A DNA stretch of 64,000 nucleotides from Dyadobacter beijingensis DSM 21582 (GCF_000382205.1 NZ_KB907791.1:310001-374000), one strand, 5' to 3'; shown: positions 9,083 through 19,500, numbered from the stretch's first letter. A program made the numbers and translations. The notes: generated by a model from the sequence alone, not told the origin.

Positions 9083-9622
9083 ATGACAACTTTAATCAAA
9101 ACAATCGCCTCAGCGCTTTTAGCAGTCGCCGTTACATTCGCCGCCCACGCCCAGCACAAGCATGAAACCGGTTTCAAGATGCCCGCTCTGAACCCTAAAA
9201 GCGAACTGGCAGGGATCAGCGGAAATCACGTAGGTATCCGCGTGCCTGATTACGCAGCAGCCATTAAATGGTACACCGAAAAGCTCGATTTTCGTGTGAT
9301 ACATGAATGGGATTATGCCGACGAGAAGCTTGCATACCTGGCGCCTGCCAATACCAATGACTTTTGGCTGGAAATCCTGGCAGAAGGAAAACTTGAACCC
9401 AATGAAAAATTTGACGATCTGGGGAAAAGTCTGGGGCGCGGTGGCTACCATCACTTGTGTTTTCACGTAGCAAATGTTGAAAAGACTTTGTCCGAGCTCA
9501 GGAAACGTGGCGTGACAGTGGTAGGTCAGCCATTTTACCTTGAAGCGATCACCCGGAACCTCGCGTTTGTGCAGGATCCCTGGGGCAATATGATCGAACT
9601 TTCCGAGGTGGTCAAAAAGTAA
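9083..9622 (+). CDS. Exported VOC (glyoxalase-fold) protein
   Basis: A 179-residue protein. The ATG at 9083 is chosen because it gives a clean signal peptide (residues 1-24, ending AHAQ). One vicinal-oxygen-chelate domain follows at about 45-175. Candidate metal ligands are the His of GNHVGIRV, the His pair in YHHLCFHV and the Glu of NMIELSEV. VOC proteins include glyoxalases, dioxygenases and resistance proteins; an exported version is less usual and its substrate is not evident. It stands alone and is followed by a strong terminator. Confidence 0.85.
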   Translation: MTTLIKTIASALLAVAVTFAAHAQHKHETGFKMPALNPKSELAGISGNHVGIRVPDYAAAIKWYTEKLDFRVIHEWDYADEKLAYLAPANTNDFWLEILAEGKLEPNEKFDDLGKSLGRGGYHHLCFHVANVEKTLSELRKRGVTVVGQPFYLEAITRNLAFVQDPWGNMIELSEVVKK

Positions 9623-9646
9623 ACGTATACACAAATCCGTGGTCTG

Positions 9647-9677
9647 AATGCCCCGTATTTGTACGGGGCATTTTTTA
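9647..9677 (+). terminator. Strong intrinsic terminator
   Basis: A perfect 11-bp stem (AATGCCCCGTA at 9647-9657 and TACGGGGCATT at 9662-9672) has a TTTG loop and runs into a T-tract (9671-9676). It closes the VOC gene unit. Confidence 0.85.
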
Positions 9678-9715
9678 TTGCGTAAAAACCCATAATTTTT
9701 CAAAAACATTCGGCC

Positions 9716-11830
9716 ATGTCTGATACTTCAAAAGACCTGACAGCAATACTTTCATTTGGCAATGCGGTTGCTTCTGCCACCGATAAATACGCTATTGGTA
9801 AAATCATCGGGCAACAGTTATACAACCTTTTCGGCATTCACGAATACTGTATTTACATCATTTCACGGGACGAGAAATGGCGATGGGCATTCCTGTATGA
9901 CCGCGATACCGCTATTGCGAAATACCCTGATTTTAGGGACCTGATTGAAACGCCGCAGGACAATACCGATGAACTTTACCAGGTTGCCAAAAACGCAACG
10001 GATGTTCTGCTGCTGACGGCGGAGGAGTACTATCAGCTTCCAGGAACGGCCCCATATCGGGAGATGGGCGATGCGATTGGTTTCAAAGGCTGGGGCTGTC
10101 ATACCATGCGGCTTGCCCATGAGGAGGTAGCTGTTTTGACTTTCAATCATGACAATGTCCATGAAATGAAACCCCGGCTCGGTTTGTTCAAAGGTATCTG
10201 TTCCCAGCTGGCCATCACAGCCTCCAATTTGCTGAGCCGTGAGGAACTGGAGCGCAGGGAAAATGAAAAGTCAATCCTGCTGTCGCTCAGTAACGAGATC
10301 GCATTGCTGAAAACCAGGGACGATCTGTTCAATGTCGTCAATGCCAAATTGAAGGCTATTTTTTCGATCTCCAATTTCGGGATTGTCAAGATCGATGAGG
10401 ATGGGAAAACACATAGCGCTTTTATGATGGATGTTGCCTTGTCGGAGCCCGCGCAACAGGCAGAATTCGAGCGGGTGTCGAGTCAGAAATATCTGATAGA
10501 AAAAGACAAATCCTTCCAAAGCGTCATGGAGAGCGACGACCCGGTCGTAGTGGATCTCAGCGGTTATGTCGACTCCGGTGATCGCCCCGGGTATGTGCCA
10601 TTTTTTAACAGTATAGGTTTAAGCAAGCTGCTTTGCGTGCCGTTGAAAAGCGGCGGTATGCCGATCGGTCTGATATTTATGAGCCAGACGCAACAGCGAA
10701 AACTTCTCGATGCCGAAATTCACCTGCTTAAAGGTATTTGCGCCCAGCTCTCGGTAGCCGTATCCAATATCCTGGCCAACGAACGAGTGCTGCAACAGCT
10801 CGATGAAATCAAACAATACAAGGCTCAGTTGGAGGTCGAAAACGTGTATTTGCAGGAGGAAATCCAGACTGCCAGCAACACGACGGATTTCATCGGGGCA
10901 AGTACCGAGGTCAAAAAAGTAATGCGCATGATCAACACCGTGGCCCCGACCGACAGTACCGTGCTGTTATTAGGCGAAACGGGTACCGGCAAGGAGCTTG
11001 TCGCCAGGGCGATACACAACAATTCTCCCAGAAAAAATAAGCTGATGGTTAAAATCAATTGCGCCGCATTGCCACCGACCATGATAGAGAGTGAGCTTTT
11101 CGGGCATGAGAAAGGAAGTTTTACCGGTGCTTATGAACGCAGGATAGGCAAATTTGAACTGGCGCATGGCGGCACGCTTTTCCTGGACGAAGTAGGTGAA
11201 ATGCCGCTTGAAATGCAGGCAAAGCTGCTTCGGGTTTTGCAGGAAAAGGAAATCGAGCGGCTGGGAGGTAAATCGACTATCAAGGTCGATGTGCGGATCA
11301 TTGCCGCGACAAACCGCGACCTGGAAAAGGAAATCGATGGAGGACGCTTCCGCAGCGACTTGTTTTACCGGCTCAATATCTTTCCGATCAGTCTTCCGCC
11401 ATTGCGTGCCCGCCAGGATGATATCCCGATGCTGGCCACCTATTTCATCCAGAAATTCGCGAAAAAAATCGGAAAGAGGGTCGAAGGGACGACCAACAAC
11501 GTGATCCTTGAGATGAAGCGTTATACCTGGCCGGGGAATGTGCGGGAACTGGAACATTTGATTGAGCGAAGCATGCTGCTTGAAACCGGGCCGATCATCC
11601 GTCAGATACACCTGCCCGTGCCCAAAAATGCGGCCAGTAGCAATGGGGAGGAATTCTTCCGCCTGACGACCATTGAAGAAAACGAGCGCCAACACATTTT
11701 CGACACTTTGAACTACTGCGGTGGCAGGATTACCGGCACAGGCGGCGCGGCGGAAATACTGGGTGTGCCGGCATCCACATTGCATTCCAAAATGAAGAAG
11801 CTGGGAATACGCCGTACGCACGTGAAATAG
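9716..11830 (+). CDS. Sigma-54-dependent activator with two GAF domains
   Basis: A 704-residue regulator with no receiver domain. Two GAF-like sensor domains occupy about 15-170 and 190-350, followed by a short coiled coil (about 355-385). The AAA+ sigma-54 interaction domain (about 388-625) carries Walker A GETGTGKE, the sigma-54 contact loop in the variant form GSFTGA, Walker B GGTLFLDEVGEM and the arginine-finger region FRSDLFYRLN. The C-terminus is a Fis-type helix-turn-helix (GGAAEILGVPASTLHSKMKKLGI). It would sense a small molecule and open sigma-54 promoters. It has no obvious partner; an operon of oxidoreductases begins 0.9 kb downstream. Confidence 0.93.
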   Translation: MSDTSKDLTAILSFGNAVASATDKYAIGKIIGQQLYNLFGIHEYCIYIISRDEKWRWAFLYDRDTAIAKYPDFRDLIETPQDNTDELYQVAKNATDVLLLTAEEYYQLPGTAPYREMGDAIGFKGWGCHTMRLAHEEVAVLTFNHDNVHEMKPRLGLFKGICSQLAITASNLLSREELERRENEKSILLSLSNEIALLKTRDDLFNVVNAKLKAIFSISNFGIVKIDEDGKTHSAFMMDVALSEPAQQAEFERVSSQKYLIEKDKSFQSVMESDDPVVVDLSGYVDSGDRPGYVPFFNSIGLSKLLCVPLKSGGMPIGLIFMSQTQQRKLLDAEIHLLKGICAQLSVAVSNILANERVLQQLDEIKQYKAQLEVENVYLQEEIQTASNTTDFIGASTEVKKVMRMINTVAPTDSTVLLLGETGTGKELVARAIHNNSPRKNKLMVKINCAALPPTMIESELFGHEKGSFTGAYERRIGKFELAHGGTLFLDEVGEMPLEMQAKLLRVLQEKEIERLGGKSTIKVDVRIIAATNRDLEKEIDGGRFRSDLFYRLNIFPISLPPLRARQDDIPMLATYFIQKFAKKIGKRVEGTTNNVILEMKRYTWPGNVRELEHLIERSMLLETGPIIRQIHLPVPKNAASSNGEEFFRLTTIEENERQHIFDTLNYCGGRITGTGGAAEILGVPASTLHSKMKKLGIRRTHVK

Positions 11831-12009
11831 CGATTGTCGGCTGTTTAACGTGTCCGGGGCGTGTCGATATATCAAGAGTTCATGTCAATTGACGAAATAT
11901 CGATATCGTAGCAAATTCCTGATGTTTCGTAACGTACTAACAGTCAAACCGTAAAGTTTTGGTATTAAAATTGACATCTGATAGGTAGTTCCCGAAAGCA
12001 TATCAGATC

Positions 12010-12561
12010 ATGAAAAACGCGATTGAACCAGTTGGAGATTTGGCCGAAACGCTTCTGACGAAGCTGCTTCCACCTGGACATTTTCCATCCCAGCAAGAGC
12101 GTTTTTTTGTCGCCGGGCTGTTGGCTGTGGCTGAAACATTTCTGAAACCTCAGCAGGCCGGTCAAACCCTATCGCCACCAGGCGAAGCGCTGCCGGTCTA
12201 TGACATGGATCGCCGTTCGCAGATTGTCGGCACATTTATGCAAAACCTGGAAAAGCACGTCGCGGAACTAGGTGCCGGTCAAACCGATTTGCAGCTGCGT
12301 GTTTCGGATTTTGCAGCCATGCAAAACCTGCATGAGAATTACCTGAATGCGGTGATCAAAGCCAAAATCGGCAAAACGGCAAAGGCATGTATATCAGAAA
12401 AAATCGTGGGCGAGGCCAGTCGGCTACTGCTGCGCACCACGTTAAGCAACAAGGAAATCAGCTACCGGCTGGGGTTTGTGGAATGCTCGCATTTCAACGC
12501 CTATTTCAAAAAGTACACCGGAGTAACACCGCAGCGGTTTCGGCAAATCCACTACGGATAA
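12010..12561 (+). CDS. Short AraC-family regulator
   Basis: A 183-residue protein, much shorter than the usual 270-300. Residues 1-80 show no recognizable cupin domain. Residues 85-183 contain the AraC double helix-turn-helix, including LSNKEISYRLGFVECSHFNAYFKK and TGVTPQRFRQIH. It stands directly upstream of a HbpS/GlcG-type gene, three short-chain dehydrogenase genes and an ABM-domain gene on the same strand, so these are its likely targets. Both ends look intact, so the short form is probably natural rather than truncated. Confidence 0.8.
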   Translation: MKNAIEPVGDLAETLLTKLLPPGHFPSQQERFFVAGLLAVAETFLKPQQAGQTLSPPGEALPVYDMDRRSQIVGTFMQNLEKHVAELGAGQTDLQLRVSDFAAMQNLHENYLNAVIKAKIGKTAKACISEKIVGEASRLLLRTTLSNKEISYRLGFVECSHFNAYFKKYTGVTPQRFRQIHYG

Positions 12562-12723
12562 AAGGATTCGCGGTACTACTGGGGACGCCTTCGTTTTGGA
12601 TTTGAATAAATGCACGCACCTTTGAAATTCATAATAAAAGCTATGCTTTTTGTATAAGCCGGGCGCAGCCTTCTATCCAACTTTGTAGCAACAAAAGGGA
12701 CAAAATCCAAGCTCTGAACAAAG

Positions 12724-13116
12724 ATGGAAACTTCACAGAAACAGGCATTTAAGGCCATTTCACTCGCAACAGAAAAAGCCGCACTGATGGGTGTCGATGC
12801 CAATATCGCCATCCTCGACACAACCGGTTATCTCAAAGCATTCTCCCGAATGGACAATGCATTCCTGGGCTCAATCGACATCGCTCTGGGCAAAGCAAAA
12901 ACCGCGATGCTCTTCCGTATGAATTCCGAAGCTGTCGGCCAATTTCTTGCACCGGAAGCTGCCGCTTATGGAATGGTTAACACCAGCGGCGGGCTTGTGG
13001 GCTTTAAAGGCGGGATGCCTGTCCGTTCGGCCGGGGAAATAGTCGCCTACATCGGCGTTTCCGGCGGAAGCCCGGATCAGGACTTTGAAATTGCCCGGGC
13101 CGGCAGCCAACTGTAA
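12724..13116 (+). CDS. GlcG/HbpS family protein (heme-binding/DUF336)
   Basis: A 130-residue protein covering the whole GlcG/HbpS domain. Visible motifs are ALMGVDANIAILDTTGYLKAFSRMD, GKAKTAMLF and GGMPVRSAGEIVAYIGVSGG. Members bind heme or corrinoid in some bacteria, but many are simply found next to oxidoreductases and their role is unknown. It has no signal peptide and so should be cytoplasmic. It is the first gene of the run that continues with dehydrogenase genes; the gap to the next gene is 41 bp. Confidence 0.85.
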   Translation: METSQKQAFKAISLATEKAALMGVDANIAILDTTGYLKAFSRMDNAFLGSIDIALGKAKTAMLFRMNSEAVGQFLAPEAAAYGMVNTSGGLVGFKGGMPVRSAGEIVAYIGVSGGSPDQDFEIARAGSQL

Positions 13117-13157
13117 CTACCGACCACAAGATTTTATTATTCTAAACTCAAACAATC

Positions 13158-13970
13158 ATGTCAACTACAAAAACAATTTTAATCACCGGCGCTGGCTCAG
13201 GATTTGGTGAAGGAACAGCTTTTGGTCTGGCTAAACTGGGCCACAAAGTCATAGCAGGAGTACAAATATCCCCGCAGGTAACCGCCATGCGCCTCAAAGT
13301 TCAAGAGGCTGGCTTACAGGATCATATCGAGGTGATCAAGCTCGATATCCTCGACAAATATGACGTTGCCGTTGCATTAAGCTATGATATCGACGTGTTG
13401 TTCAGCAACGCAGGAATAGGAGAAAGCGGGCCCGTTTTCGAAATACCGTTGGATCTGGTTCGCGGAAATTATGAGACGAACGTTTTTGCACCGCTCAACC
13501 TATCACAGCAATTCGCTTCCAAGTGGATAAAAGCCGGGAAGCCGGGTAAGATTGTGTTCACCTCTTCCATGGGCGGGCTCTTTACACCTTCGGGTTACGG
13601 CATTTATGTCTCTACGAAGCATGCGCTCGAAGCAGTCGCCGAAGCGCTGGCCGATGAGTTAAAACCATACAATATCAAAGTGCAGACCGTCAACCCTGGC
13701 GCTTATCTGACCGGCTACAACGAGACGATGGCAGAAAATGCCTTCCGCTGGCTCGACGATGAAAAGAATTTTACCAAACGCGCCGACATGAAAGCCAATT
13801 TCGATGCATTGCTGGGCACACCGCAAGGCCGGCTCGATCCTGAGGAAATGATCAATGCGATGATCCAAATCGTGCCTGCCGACACTGGTAAGTTCCGTAA
13901 CGTCGTGCCGCAGTTCGTGGAGGATATGCTGAAAGAGCATCAGTTACAGGCCTGGGAGAATCAAATCTAA
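13158..13970 (+). CDS. Short-chain dehydrogenase/reductase
   Basis: A 270-residue classical SDR. The nucleotide-binding motif GAGSGFG is at residues 11-17 and NAG at 84-86. The catalytic Ser is in FTSSMGG (136-137), with Tyr150 and Lys154 in YVSTK. The product would be an NAD(P)-dependent alcohol or ketone oxidoreductase in the cytoplasm; the substrate is unknown. It is the first of three SDR genes on this strand and probably shares a transcript with the upstream HbpS-like gene. Confidence 0.9.
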   Translation: MSTTKTILITGAGSGFGEGTAFGLAKLGHKVIAGVQISPQVTAMRLKVQEAGLQDHIEVIKLDILDKYDVAVALSYDIDVLFSNAGIGESGPVFEIPLDLVRGNYETNVFAPLNLSQQFASKWIKAGKPGKIVFTSSMGGLFTPSGYGIYVSTKHALEAVAEALADELKPYNIKVQTVNPGAYLTGYNETMAENAFRWLDDEKNFTKRADMKANFDALLGTPQGRLDPEEMINAMIQIVPADTGKFRNVVPQFVEDMLKEHQLQAWENQI

Positions 13971-14087
13971 GGTTGGGTGTAATCAAGTTGGGTATGGTCA
14001 GGTATTGTAGAAGTTGTCCGAGAACAATTCCTGACCAGGCCTGACAACACCTGATCATTTAGGACCAAAATCAAAATGTAGACAATC

Positions 14088-14915
14088 ATGAAAAAGGTAT
14101 GGTTAATAACAGGTTGCTCGACCGGCTTTGGCAGGGCAATCGCACAAACTACGTTGGAAGCAGGCTATCTGGTAGCCGTTGCCTCGCGCAAGACGGAAGA
14201 TGTTCAGGATATCATCGACGCCCATCCCGATACCGCATTTCCTGTCCGGCTTAATGTTACCGACTATGCACAAGTCCGTGCAGCGGTACAGTTGGTTCTG
14301 GCCAAATTCGGGCGAATTGACGTGCTTGTCAACAATGCGGGCATTGGTTATTTTGCCGCCATCGAGGAAAGTGAAGAGGAAGATATACGCAATATGTTCG
14401 AGGTCAACTTCTGGGGACTCAGCGAAATGACACGCCAGGTATTGCCGTTCATGCGCGGGCAGCACAGCGGACATATCATCAACATTGCCTCCATCGGCGG
14501 ACTTAAATCGTTTCCGTCGCTGGGATACTATCATGCCACCAAATATGCAGTTGATGGCCTTTCCGAGGCACTTTTTAAAGAAGTTTCTCCGCTGGGGATC
14601 AAAGTGACGATTGTCGCGCCGGGCGCTTTCCGGACGGACTGGGCGGGCCGCTCCGCCAAAGACAGCGCGGTTTCAATCCCCGACTATGCCGCCACATCGG
14701 AATCGACCAAACAGTGGATCAGGGGAACAGACGGTAAGCAGGCCGGAAACCCGGTACTGGCCGCCAAAGCAATTATCACGGTAGTAGAAGCCCCGAAACC
14801 TCCACTCCGGCTGCTACTCGGCCAGGATGCATTGGAAGGTGCCCGGATCAAGCTATCCGAGCTAACCGCGGACTACGATGCCTGGCAGGAAACCACGTTG
14901 AGTTGTGATTTTTAA
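14088..14915 (+). CDS. Short-chain dehydrogenase/reductase
   Basis: A 275-residue classical SDR with TGCSTGFGRAIA (residues 8-19), NNAG (82-85), Ser135 in NIASIGG, and Tyr148/Lys152 in YHATK. The longer C-terminus and the sequence APGAFRTDWAGRS are common in the SDR group that NCBI-style annotation calls simply oxidoreductase. It resembles its upstream neighbour only at the family level, so this is not a recent duplication. Substrate unknown. Confidence 0.9.
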   Translation: MKKVWLITGCSTGFGRAIAQTTLEAGYLVAVASRKTEDVQDIIDAHPDTAFPVRLNVTDYAQVRAAVQLVLAKFGRIDVLVNNAGIGYFAAIEESEEEDIRNMFEVNFWGLSEMTRQVLPFMRGQHSGHIINIASIGGLKSFPSLGYYHATKYAVDGLSEALFKEVSPLGIKVTIVAPGAFRTDWAGRSAKDSAVSIPDYAATSESTKQWIRGTDGKQAGNPVLAAKAIITVVEAPKPPLRLLLGQDALEGARIKLSELTADYDAWQETTLSCDF

Positions 14916-14924
14916 ACAGATCTA

Positions 14925-15063
14925 CACATCACCGCACCGACAGCGATGATCAAGACGCCCCTGGATGCCAAAGTGATCGGCAACCGGCGCGAGTGGCCGG
15001 ATATGATCCCCGTTTTTTGAGAATACTACGAAAGCTGGACGATCCGGGTTTCAGCGAACTTTA
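14925..15063 (+). pseudogene. Possible gene remnant
   Basis: The 176-bp gap between two SDR genes holds protein-like text in two frames. One frame reads ITAPTAMIKTPLDAKVIG and then NRREWPDMIPVF before a stop. A second reads LRILRKLDDPGFSEL with a stop at the place where a C-terminus would be expected. A frameshift near 15017 would join them. This is consistent with the tail of a deleted gene of unknown family; it could also be chance. Confidence 0.25.
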
Positions 15064-15091
15064 ATCTGGCAAGAAATAAAAATTAGCATAC

Positions 15092-15736
15092 ATGAAAAAG
15101 TCAATACTGATCATCGGAGCGGGCTCGGGACTAAGTTCGGGCGTTGCTGAAAAGTTTGGGCGCGAAGGCTTTAAGGTAAGCCTGATCAGCCGAAGCGCTG
15201 ACAATTTAGAGAGAATGAAAAAGGATTTGGAAACCAAAGGAATCGCGGTAAACTATTCGAAAGCCGACGCGGGTAATGCCATCGAGCTAAGATTAGCGAT
15301 AAAGGCTTTGGAAACCGAGGCTGGTGGCTTTGACGTCGTGCTCTACAATGCAGCGGTAGTGAAGGCTTTTGATATCCTGGAAGAAGATCCCGCTACCCTG
15401 ACCAAGGAATTCGCTGTTAACGTGGCCAGCGCATTGGCTTCACTGCAAGCTACTTATGAGGGGTTGAAGCAAAGAAAGGGAGCGTTTCTGCTGACTGGCG
15501 GCGGACTGGCCGTGCGTCCGGCTGCGGCATACGGGTCACTTTCTATCGGTAAGGCAGGGCTCAGGAGCCTTGCGTTTCAGTTGCACGACCGTCTTAAAAA
15601 CGATGACATCTATGCGGGCCTGCTTACGGTGGCCGGGTTTATCAATCCGGAAAGCGAAACACATTCACCTGAGCTGCTGGCTGATTTGTTCTGGAAAATG
15701 TACGTAGAGCGCTCCCAGGTTGAGCTACACCAATAG
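15092..15736 (+). CDS. Atypical short-chain dehydrogenase
   Basis: A 214-residue SDR-fold protein. The cofactor motif GAGSGLSSG (residues 9-17) and YNAA (85-88) are clear. The usual YxxxK pair is not: Lys154 is present in SIGK, but position 150 is Leu and the nearest Tyr (147) is seven residues away. The catalytic Ser region reads LLTGGGLA. The protein is also shorter than its neighbours. It may bind NAD(P) with altered or lost chemistry. The last gene of the run starts 8 bp after its stop. Confidence 0.82.
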   Translation: MKKSILIIGAGSGLSSGVAEKFGREGFKVSLISRSADNLERMKKDLETKGIAVNYSKADAGNAIELRLAIKALETEAGGFDVVLYNAAVVKAFDILEEDPATLTKEFAVNVASALASLQATYEGLKQRKGAFLLTGGGLAVRPAAAYGSLSIGKAGLRSLAFQLHDRLKNDDIYAGLLTVAGFINPESETHSPELLADLFWKMYVERSQVELHQ

Positions 15737-15744
15737 GCCCGATT

Positions 15745-16404
15745 ATGATGGAAATTCTGAAAGAAGACAGCAACACACGCCAGGCTGTCACTATTCTGTT
15801 TGTGAAAGTGGCGGCAAAATCCCGAAGTCAGCAAAAAGCACTGGACGCCCTTCTCGCAGATGTAAATGGGGCACGCACCGAGCCAGGAAACCTGAAAATG
15901 GAGCTTTACAAGGCTGCCAACGATCCTGATGCGTTTTATTTGTTCGAGCGTTGGCAAACCAGGGAGGCTCTCGACGACCATTTCAGCCAGCCTTACACCC
16001 AAGGTGCATTCGATTTGCAGGTGAACGATTTGACGGAACCCATCGAGATGAATTACCTGGAAGAAATTTGGCCTGACGCCGACTCGTTTCGTAAAGAGCC
16101 GCACCAACCGCTGACTACGCTAATCGTGCCCTTCCAGGTAAAACCTGAATTCGTGGAAGAATTTGAAGCCAGGTTCGAAAAGTTTGTCGCGCAGGTACGT
16201 CGGGAAACGGGTAATCGGGAATTTCATTTTCACAGGATTATCGACCAACCAGGGCGGTTTGTCCTTTACGAAAGGTGGGAGTCGCAGGCACATCTGGACG
16301 ATCATAACCGCCTCCCTTCAACCGCTGCCTTCATTGCAGACATATCGCCAATGCTTACTCGGCCGCTTGCCCAAAGCGTGCTTATCGTGACCGACATTAG
16401 CTAG
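15745..16404 (+). CDS. Tandem antibiotic-biosynthesis-monooxygenase-fold protein
   Basis: A 219-residue protein with two ABM ferredoxin-like domains, about residues 10-100 and 118-212. Each has the strand-helix pattern and a YERW-type motif (YLFERWQTREALDDHF and VLYERWESQAHLDDHN). ABM proteins are often dimers that oxidize quinone-like compounds or degrade heme; a tandem copy would act as a built-in dimer. Two ATG codons are possible (15745, 15748). It ends the HbpS/SDR run. Substrate unknown. Confidence 0.85.
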   Translation: MMEILKEDSNTRQAVTILFVKVAAKSRSQQKALDALLADVNGARTEPGNLKMELYKAANDPDAFYLFERWQTREALDDHFSQPYTQGAFDLQVNDLTEPIEMNYLEEIWPDADSFRKEPHQPLTTLIVPFQVKPEFVEEFEARFEKFVAQVRRETGNREFHFHRIIDQPGRFVLYERWESQAHLDDHNRLPSTAAFIADISPMLTRPLAQSVLIVTDIS

Positions 16405-16450
16405 CACCCATTCGAATCTGCCCGTGCTTACCTCAAACCCGATGCGCTAT

Positions 16451-16510
16451 AACAGCGAAGAGGGTGCCTTTTTGAGGCATCCTCTTCGCTGTTCATCGGC
16501 TAGTTTTTAT
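16451..16510 (+). terminator. Long hairpin between convergent genes, likely terminator
   Basis: An 18-bp stem with one G:T pair (16451-16468 with 16476-16493) encloses a 7-base loop. On the plus strand a T-rich stretch begins about 10 bases after the stem. Lying between convergent genes it may stop transcripts from both sides. Confidence 0.55.
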
Positions 16511-19500
16511 TTTACAACGAACGGTTTCGTTTGAACGTCCCCGCTCGCCGAGGTGATGCGCAGCACATACAAGCCTGACGCGAGTTCGTTGACATTCAGC
16601 TCTCTGGTTTTCGCCAGGCTCTGTGTCAGTACGGTGATGCCCGCCACGTTGACGATTTCGGCCTGGTAGGCCTCCGCATTCGCTACATCGATCGTCAACT
16701 TGCCCTGAACCACCGGGTTAGGGTAGAGTGCCATGGTATTTGCGGCATCCATGCGAATCGTTCTGATCAGGCTGTAAGCGAAGGTAGCATCAAGATCGAC
16801 CATTTTCAGGCGATAGTAACTCACTCCATTGAGCGGGTTGGCATCCGTGAAATCGTAATCCTGCTTGCCGATCACTGTTGCTCCCTGCGAATGCGCCCTT
16901 ACGAAACCGATTTTTGTCCAGTCGGACGCATTGGCGCTGCGCAGGATTTCAAATCCTTCGCTGTTTGTTTCGCTCGTGGTGACCCATTTCAGGTGGGCGG
17001 TTTTGCTTTCCGTCGCCACATCAAAGCTGATAAGTGTCACCGGCAGTGGTTTGCTCCAACTGATCAGGTAGGTCGCAGGTGTAGGATCTACGACGCCCGC
17101 CGCATCGACGTAGGCGTAATTGAAACTTGTGCTGGTGTATCCCTGCCCTGTAAGTACGACGGCGAAAAGCGAAGGATCATGGAACAATGTACCATTTGTT
17201 ACATCGGACGCCGAAACTACCACCGGCGCGCCGAAACCATAGTACCATAATTGGCCGTTGGTGGGCAATGAAGTGATCACGACGCCCTTCGGATCATTCC
17301 CCGGCGTCGCGGTGCCGCCGCTATATGTGCCGTCCTCCGGATCACTGCCGTTCATCAGCGGAGCGTCGGCACCATCCAGGGCTATTTCCTGGTCGGGGAT
17401 CGGATCCGGGGTCAGTATGTGCGTCACACCGTTGCTGTTTGGCTGCCGGTCAAGACCAAAGTTTGCGTTTGTCACGCTGGTAGCACCGACGCTCACTGCC
17501 AGCGTACCATTTGGCGCCAGATCATTCCCTGTTCCTGATCCAACAAATTCTCCGGTATTTACCCAGCCCGTTGGCAGGCCATTAGAACCAGCTGGCGTAC
17601 TGCCCGTGGTTGCGGCAGTCGTACTGACTGTCACCAAATAGTCGATTCCAGGGCTGACGGAGAAGCTGTAATTCCCGGACGCGTCCACAGGTACCGACGC
17701 TACGAAAACGCCGGCAGCAGTAAACAAATTGGCATAAAGCGGTGCGCTTTCGGCAAGCTGAATAGGCGTACCATCGACCATGTTCACCGGGGAGCCGGAG
17801 AGGCCGTTGGCATCATTAAATATCGTTCCGGAGATTTGGACGTTGCAGGTGTTCAGGTTGACGGTAGCTATACTCACATCCTCGGCACATGAACCGGCCC
17901 CGGCAATGGTGTAGCTGAATGTGCTGGCAGTGGCACCGGCAGCCGGGGTGAATGTCCCGGCTACTGCGTCGAATGTTCCGCCTGTGCCTGTCAATCTCGC
18001 CCAGGTACCGCCGGTCTGTTCGCCGCTGATCAGGCTGAACAAATCGATTGGGGTAGCGTTATCGGTGCAGGCTGTAACCGCGCCGTCGGTACCGGCGTCC
18101 GGAATTGGCACGACGGTGAGTGTCGTTACGACAATGCTGTCACATCCGAAATGAGAAGCACCAACCAACGTATCAGAATAAACGCCGCTTGTATTATGGC
18201 AGATCTGTTGCTGCGGTTCGACGGTCCGTGCAGTCCCGGCAGGGTTGAAAATGCAGATGGACTCGCCCTGGCAAATGGTAATGCTTTGGTACTTTACAGG
18301 GACAGGTCTTACCGTGACGGTAGCGATACTGAAGCTCGCCGGGCTGCCGCCGGTTGCAGGGATATCGTACCGATAGGTGCTGGTCGTGGCCGAGCCCGTC
18401 AATTGCACTGTTCCGGCCGCAGCGTCGAAGGTGATCCCGGATCCGGATACATAAGACCATGTTCCACCCGCGTCTTCTCCCTCAATAAAGTCGGCCAGCG
18501 GCAATATGGAGGTATCGTTCGCACAGATATCAGATCCGCCACTCGTGCCGGCACTCTGGTACCTGATACCAAAATTTCTTTGGATCAGGCTCGCCGTGGT
18601 GACGGTCACCGAAAGTATGCCGTCCGGACTCAAATCGCCGCTACCGGTGTTGTTACCGCTTCCATTCTCTCCGCTGGTTGCCCAACCTGATGGCGGCGTG
18701 CGGTTAATAGGCGTGCCGCTGACGCCAGTGCCGATCGGGTATTGCACCGTAGAAAGGTGCAGCGCGGAAGTTTGTCCGGCCGGGGCGAGCAACAGGTATG
18801 AACCGTCGGCGGCCACAGTGGCGGCATCCACGATGAAATTGTTTTGAACCATATACACATACATCGGTGCCGGCAGGCTCGTGAAGGGTTCCCCAGAATC
18901 GATCCGTGTGTTGCGGTTGATGTCATTGAACACCGTTCCGGCCACGGTCCGTCCGATGAAAAATCTGTAATCTTCCACTTCTCCGCTATTGGCCGCGCCT
19001 GTTGGTAAGGCGATCTCGGATGCAACGGACGCAATCCGGAAGCGTGCGTGAATGTACCCGAAATTGGCCACAGCCGGGAAGCTCGGCCAGTTGAGCGTAA
19101 CCGAGGTAGCTCCGTCGGGAACCGTTTGAGTGGCCTCTTCCCCCGCGCCGAAAGCGCCATCCTTGTTAAAGTCTATCCAGCCTTTCACCGTCGCTGTGGT
19201 GCCTGTTGCGTTGGTAACGGGCAAGGTGACGCTGTACGACGTCGAACCCGGAACCAGAACGGGGAAGTGCGTCACGGCATCTTCGTCATCCATTCCTGCA
19301 AGGTCATCGCCGGTCGCCACGGTATTTGGGGCGCCGTCCGTGTCCGAATCGATTTGCGAGCCCAGCATCAGGCTGGCTGTATGCGTGGTGGCATTATAGG
19401 CTGTGAGCGCATGCGAGGCCCCGTTGGATGCTGCGAGGGTAGCATAGGTGTCGGGCAAATCTCCGTAATCCGCGGCAGCCCAGGTAGCAGACGCTTCGCG

